Origin: SZUA-35 sp965530755
Lineage (GTDB): Bacteria; Actinomycetota; Acidimicrobiia; Acidimicrobiales; SZUA-35
DNA: 64,000 nucleotides
Assembly: GCA_965530755.1 (NCBI GenBank)
Contig: CBESNA010000004.1
Span: 62,001-126,000 of the forward strand
Reading direction: 5' to 3'
The position numbers and the translations under genes are program-made. The number at the start of each line of letters is the position of its first letter. The first letter of the stretch is position 1. Below are positions 60,360 through 64,000 of the stretch, piece after piece. The notes below the pieces were generated by a model that was given only the letters and a program-made list of their open reading frames with translations, searched no databases and was not told the DNA's origin.

Positions 60360-61173
60360 GGGCGGCGACCTCGAAACGGCATGTGGCCAAAGTCATGACG
60401 AGAGGGCGCACGACCGATCCGCCCATGTACGCAACGAGCGCCCCGAGTTCCTTCACCATCGCCGTCCGTTGATCGACGGCCATCGAAAGGGGTCCGCTGA
60501 AGGTGAGCAGCAACTTCTCGTAGGCCTCGGCCGAGTACGTCTGGTCCCACCGATACCGATCCAGTGTCAGATCGCGACAGCGGTGATCGTCCTCCATCCG
60601 AGCATGAATGTCAGGGACGGCAGCCTCCGGGCTCGGGGTCGATCCTCTCCCTTCCTGCCCAAACCGGGCGTAGATCGGACGAGCCGCCTCGAAGAATCCG
60701 GCGTCGACGTCGCTGGCAACCTGGATCGTGTCGATCACCGCCAATCGACCCTGGGGCCGGAGCCACTGCGCTGGGCGGTGCAGCTGTTGGGCCCGAGTGA
60801 TCCAGTGGTAGGCAGTTGCCGACACCACGGCGTCGACGCTCGACGGTTCGATCGCCACCGCCTCGAAGTCGCCGACTTCCACCTGCAGTTGCCCAGCTGC
60901 GACTGGCTCCGCCAGACGAGCGGACAAGCACGCTGCCAGGCTCGGCCCGAGCTCGATGGCGCGGACCTCGGCACTCCGTTCGAGCATCGGGTCGGTGGCG
61001 ACGCCGGTGCCCGGGCCTACTTCGAGGACGCACGGCTCCTCGGGGAGCAGTTCGAACAATCGATCGAAGAGCACCGCCGGATAGCGAGGGCGTGCTGCGT
61101 GGTAAATGCCGGAGGACTGATCGAACGTGCGACGAAGGTCGCCACCGAAGGTTTCAGGCCCAGTTCTCCTCAC
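60352..61173 (-). CDS. SAM-dependent methyltransferase (class I)
   Basis: A 273-residue Rossmann-fold methyltransferase. Motif I is VLEVGPGTGVATDPML, motif II RAIELGPSLAACL, motif III SVDAVVSATAYHWI and LRPQGRLAVIDT follows. N-terminal RTFDQSSGIYHAARPRYP is typical of a subfamily of uncharacterised methyltransferases in actinobacteria. The start codon is GTG 61173, overlapping the hydratase stop (GTGA), so translation is coupled. The substrate is unknown. Confidence 0.85.
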   Translation of the reverse strand: MRRTGPETFGGDLRRTFDQSSGIYHAARPRYPAVLFDRLFELLPEEPCVLEVGPGTGVATDPMLERSAEVRAIELGPSLAACLSARLAEPVAAGQLQVEVGDFEAVAIEPSSVDAVVSATAYHWITRAQQLHRPAQWLRPQGRLAVIDTIQVASDVDAGFFEAARPIYARFGQEGRGSTPSPEAAVPDIHARMEDDHRCRDLTLDRYRWDQTYSAEAYEKLLLTFSGPLSMAVDQRTAMVKELGALVAYMGGSVVRPLVMTLATCRFEVAARY

Positions 61174-61955
61174 TGGCCGAGGAACTTCGGAGACCGTCGC
61201 TCCGCCATTGCTGCCACACCCTCCCGCCAGTCCGCCGTCTGGCGGAGCTTCGTCTGTTCATCGAGTTCGTGAGCCATGGCCCCGATCGCTGCATCGGCCA
61301 GCCCGGCGCGGAGGGTGGCACGAATCGAGGCAACGGCGAGGGGCGCTGAACTCGCAATCTCGAGCGCCATCTCGCGAGCCCGCGATCGCAGCTGATTCTG
61401 ATGGACGAGGCAATCGATGAGACCGATGTCGAACGCTTCCTCGCCGGTGTAGCGGCGTCCGGTGAAGAGCATCTCCTGTGCCTTCTGCTGACCGATGACA
61501 CGGGGCAGAGTGACCGAGAGTGCGAATCCCTGGTGGAAGCCGAGCTGGGCGAAATTGGCCGAGAACCGGGCTTCCTCGCATCCGACACGGAAGTCGGCAG
61601 CCATGGCCAGTCCCAAACCACCGCCGATGGCCGCGCCCTGCACGGCGGCCACCACCGGCAGAGGTTGAGCGAAGATGCGTCCGGCCTGGGCGTAGAGGTC
61701 GCCTGGCAACGCTTGATCGCCATTCGAACCGTTGAAATCGGCACCGGCGGTGAAGTGCTTGCCCTGGCTGCACAGAATGACGCACCGAGCTCCGACCTCG
61801 AGCACACGATCGAGGGCATTGGCGATCGCTTCGACCAGCGCAGTGTCGAAGAAGTTGTTCGGTGGTCGGCGCAGCTCGAGTGTCGCGACGTGGGCCGAGT
61901 CGACGCTCACGGCGAGTTCCCCGTCGATCAGAGAAAAGTTCTGCGGGTCGGTCAT
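61170..61955 (-). CDS. Enoyl-CoA hydratase/isomerase family protein
   Basis: A 261-residue crotonase-fold protein. Oxyanion-hole segments are GKHFTAGADFNG and QGAAIGGGLGLAMAADFRV; FSANFAQLGFHQGFALSVTLPRV follows where catalytic Glu residues usually sit, with Gln/His instead, so specificity is uncertain. ATG 61955 (MTDPQNFS) starts the protein; the longer open frame upstream overlaps the divergent PAP2 gene. The stop overlaps the methyltransferase GTG. Divergent from the PAP2 gene (107 bp). Confidence 0.86.
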   Translation of the reverse strand: MTDPQNFSLIDGELAVSVDSAHVATLELRRPPNNFFDTALVEAIANALDRVLEVGARCVILCSQGKHFTAGADFNGSNGDQALPGDLYAQAGRIFAQPLPVVAAVQGAAIGGGLGLAMAADFRVGCEEARFSANFAQLGFHQGFALSVTLPRVIGQQKAQEMLFTGRRYTGEEAFDIGLIDCLVHQNQLRSRAREMALEIASSAPLAVASIRATLRAGLADAAIGAMAHELDEQTKLRQTADWREGVAAMAERRSPKFLGQ

Positions 61956-62062
61956 CGCCTGATCGTTGCCCAATCGAAGCCGGCGCGCCACCTGTCCCAA
62001 GTGAGCGACCGTGCCGACCGGGCGACTCTGCCGACCGACACCGATTGGTACATTCGCGGACA

Positions 62063-62926
62063 GTGTTCGCAGCGATCGTTCCGTGGCCGACCTGGCAGCA
62101 AGCATGGGCCGCATCGGTCGCGCTCGGCATCGCGTACGTGATACTCCGCCGACAACGACCCACGAGGCTCACCGAAGCGGTGCTGCCGGCCGTCTACGAG
62201 CTGATCGTGCTCACCGGCCTCTACGGGTTCTGGCGAACGGCTCGGAAGCTGCCGCTCGCCCAGTCGGAGGGAGCGATGGAGCGAGCGCGCGACATCGTGG
62301 ATTTCCAGAATGCCATCGGTCTACCGACCGAACTCAGCGTTCAGCAATGGGTCCTCGGACACGACACGCTTGGATGGCTCTCGGCCGCCTACTACGCCGG
62401 AATGCACGTTCCGAGCATCTTCGCGTTCCTCATTTGGTTGTTCTGGCGACATCGGGACGCCTTCAAGCCGTGGCGTAACGTTCTAGCCCTCACAACCCTT
62501 GGCTGTCTGGTGATCCGGTTCTGGCGAGTGGCTCCGCCCCGCTTTCTCGTCGATCTCGGCTACCAGGACCTCTCCGAAATCCACAACCTCTCGGTCTACG
62601 GGCCGGTCGGTTCCGGTGTCTCCGGACAGTTCGTCGCCATGCCGTCCATTCACGTGGCTTGGGCGGCGGTCATCGGTTTCGCGATCGTCGCCGCCGGCGC
62701 GAGCCGATGGAAATGGCTGTTCGCCGCCCATCTGCCGATCACGTTCTTCGTGGTCTCGGCGACTGGTCACCATTGGTGGCTGGACAGCATCGTGGCCATC
62801 GTTCTCGTCGTCGTCTCGATGGTGATCGATCGGAGCGCTCGTCGTATCTGGTCGAGAGCGGCAGCACGCCAGGAGTCGGGACCGTCGGCCGATCCCCAAC
62901 TTCTCCTGTCCGACACCCACGACTAG
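62063..62926 (+). CDS. PAP2-family integral membrane phosphatase/transferase
   Basis: A 287-residue membrane protein of the PAP2 (Aur1/Ipt1-like) group with about six hydrophobic segments. Phosphatase motifs are visible: MPSIHVAW (His as acid in motif C2) and GHHWWLDS (His/Asp of C3), with an Arg/Pro-rich RVAPPRF between helices that may serve as C1. It probably handles a lipid phosphate such as a polyprenyl or inositol phospholipid. The start GTG 62063 is set by the hydrophobic N-terminus; the reading frame upstream is not conserved. A 62-bp gap leads to the thiolase gene. Confidence 0.83.
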   Translation: MFAAIVPWPTWQQAWAASVALGIAYVILRRQRPTRLTEAVLPAVYELIVLTGLYGFWRTARKLPLAQSEGAMERARDIVDFQNAIGLPTELSVQQWVLGHDTLGWLSAAYYAGMHVPSIFAFLIWLFWRHRDAFKPWRNVLALTTLGCLVIRFWRVAPPRFLVDLGYQDLSEIHNLSVYGPVGSGVSGQFVAMPSIHVAWAAVIGFAIVAAGASRWKWLFAAHLPITFFVVSATGHHWWLDSIVAIVLVVVSMVIDRSARRIWSRAAARQESGPSADPQLLLSDTHD

Positions 62927-62988
62927 CGTCGACGACCGAACCCGTCATCGAGCGATCCTCGTTCGAGACCATCACCGAGGAGTTCTCG

Positions 62989-64000
62989 ATGCGCGAAGCT
63001 GTCTTCGTTTCCTACGCCCGCACCGGACTGGCCAAGGCCGGGCGCGGTGGCTTCAACATGACGCCGGCCATGTCGATGGCCGCCCATGCGATCAAGCACG
63101 CAGTCGCCAAGTCTGGCGTCGAGCCCGAGGCCGTCGAAGACGTCGCTCTCGGCAACGGTGCGCACGGCGCTGGAAATCTCGGTCGTCTCGCCGGACTGCT
63201 CGCAGGGTTGCCGGTCAACGTCGGTGGCAACACGATCCAGCGCCACTGCTCGTCCGGCCTCAACTCCATCGCTGTCGCCGCCAACCACATCAAGGTCGAT
63301 CAGGTCGATGTCGCCGTGGCCGGCGGCGTCGAGTCGATCACGATGCCGAGCCCCGGCATGGGCGGGGCTGCCAACATGGATCCGGCACTCGCCGAGATGT
63401 ATCCGGCCGTCTACATGGCCATGATCGAAACGGCCGACATCGTGGCCGATCGCTACAACGTCTCGCGTGAGTATCAGGACGAGTACTCGTACAACTCCCA
63501 GATGCGTATGGCGGCTGCCCAGGAGAACGGTCTCTTCGAAGACGAGATCGTTCCCATGGAGACCAAGATGAAGATCGTCGACCGCGAGACCAAGGAAGAA
63601 ACGATCGTCGACTACATCGTCGACGGCGACGAGTGCAACCGGCCGACGACCACGCTCGAGGGACTCGCCAAGCTCGGTCCGGTGCGGGGCGAGGGCAACT
63701 ATGTCACCGCCGGCAATGCCAGTCAGCTCTCCGACGGCGCCGCAGCCGTGGTGATGATGTCAGACGAAGAAGCAAGCCGCCGCGACATCGAGCCCATGGG
63801 CGCCTTCAAAGGTTGGGCCGTCGCCGGATGCGAGCCGGACGAGATGGGCATCGGTCCGATCTACGCCGTGCCGAAACTGCTGAAGCGTCACGGCCTCACG
63901 GTCGACGACATCGACATCTGGGAGCTCAACGAGGCCTTCGCCAGCCAGTGCCTCTACAGCCGTGACACGCTCGGAATTGACCCGGACAAGTACAACGTCA
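62989..64000 (+). CDS. Acetyl-CoA acetyltransferase (thiolase), 3'-truncated by window
   Basis: The first ~337 residues of a thiolase that makes or cleaves 3-ketoacyl-CoA. The nucleophilic Cys is in NTIQRHCSSGLNS, and IWELNEAFASQ carries the conserved NEAF block; the C-terminal catalytic His (GHP) and Cys lie beyond base 64000. GAGGAG lies 7 bases upstream of ATG 62989. No stop occurs before the window end. The specific chain length is not determinable; with all the acyl-CoA dehydrogenases and hydratases nearby, a degradative role is likely. Confidence 0.93.
   Translation, partial: MREAVFVSYARTGLAKAGRGGFNMTPAMSMAAHAIKHAVAKSGVEPEAVEDVALGNGAHGAGNLGRLAGLLAGLPVNVGGNTIQRHCSSGLNSIAVAANHIKVDQVDVAVAGGVESITMPSPGMGGAANMDPALAEMYPAVYMAMIETADIVADRYNVSREYQDEYSYNSQMRMAAAQENGLFEDEIVPMETKMKIVDRETKEETIVDYIVDGDECNRPTTTLEGLAKLGPVRGEGNYVTAGNASQLSDGAAAVVMMSDEEASRRDIEPMGAFKGWAVAGCEPDEMGIGPIYAVPKLLKRHGLTVDDIDIWELNEAFASQCLYSRDTLGIDPDKYNV

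Noticed and set aside
1..64000. CRISPR arrays, insertion sequences, rRNA or tRNA genes
   Set aside because: No spaced direct repeats, transposase motifs, terminal inverted repeats, rRNA signatures or tRNA T-loop patterns were found by eye.

Overview
The window is dense, high-GC DNA with no gene-free stretch longer than about 205 bp. It holds about 56 protein-coding genes, two of them cut by the window ends (a 5'-truncated indolepyruvate oxidoreductase and a 3'-truncated thiolase). Gene content points to a free-living, aerobic actinobacterium, probably of the Acidimicrobiia (Ilumatobacter-like). The signs are many acyl-CoA dehydrogenases, an EthA-like monooxygenase, a deazaflavin (F420)-type reductase, a monomeric isocitrate dehydrogenase, a methylcrotonyl-CoA carboxylase cluster laid out like Mycobacterium tuberculosis Rv2498c-Rv2502c, and a heliorhodopsin (a family known from monoderms). 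The taxonomic call is inference; no rRNA or tRNA was seen.

Layout. 1-10 kb: the oxidoreductase, a ZIP metal transporter, a proline-racemase-fold enzyme, a thioredoxin-fold peroxiredoxin-like protein, and an acyl-CoA catabolism block (two acyl-CoA dehydrogenases, a P450, an enoyl-CoA hydratase). 9.6-12 kb: a PAS/degenerate-GGDEF protein and a Baeyer-Villiger monooxygenase. 12.1-20.3 kb: a seven-gene co-directional minus-strand run, TetR > carboxylase beta > carboxylase alpha > acyl-CoA dehydrogenase > short cation/proton antiporter > dienelactone hydrolase > heliorhodopsin, headed by a palindromic operator. 21.1-23.9 kb, plus strand: CitE-like lyase, MaoC hydratase and PfkB kinase (all overlapping), then a selenocysteine glutathione peroxidase. 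24-27.4 kb: an ATP-grasp / alpha-E / transglutaminase trio. 27.4-33.7 kb: further acyl-CoA genes, a Zn/Mn-type ABC importer and an F420-type reductase. 33.7-35.3 kb: selD, itself containing selenocysteine, divergent from an HU gene with a clear terminator. 35.3-46.5 kb: methyltransferase, DksA-like protein, isocitrate dehydrogenase, enolase-superfamily enzyme, HtrA protease, oligoendopeptidase and secreted proteins. 46.5-50.2 kb: a heterodimeric ABC exporter. 50.2-64 kb: SDR/acyl-CoA dehydrogenase pair, GH65 phosphorylase with beta-phosphoglucomutase, M20 and S9 hydrolases, an ArsR-SRPBCC unit with a perfect operator, methyltransferase, enoyl-CoA hydratase, PAP2 protein and thiolase.

The most notable results are these. 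(1) There are two genuine UGA-selenocysteine genes: a glutathione peroxidase with a textbook bacterial SECIS hairpin, and SelD with UGA at the catalytic position. Both are split or truncated by ordinary ORF calling. (2) A full heliorhodopsin gene sits at the end of a probable branched-chain acyl-CoA operon, next to a truncated antiporter and a hydrolase. (3) Leucine catabolism appears to be completed by a CitE-type lyase and a MaoC-type hydratase encoded by the neighbouring unit.
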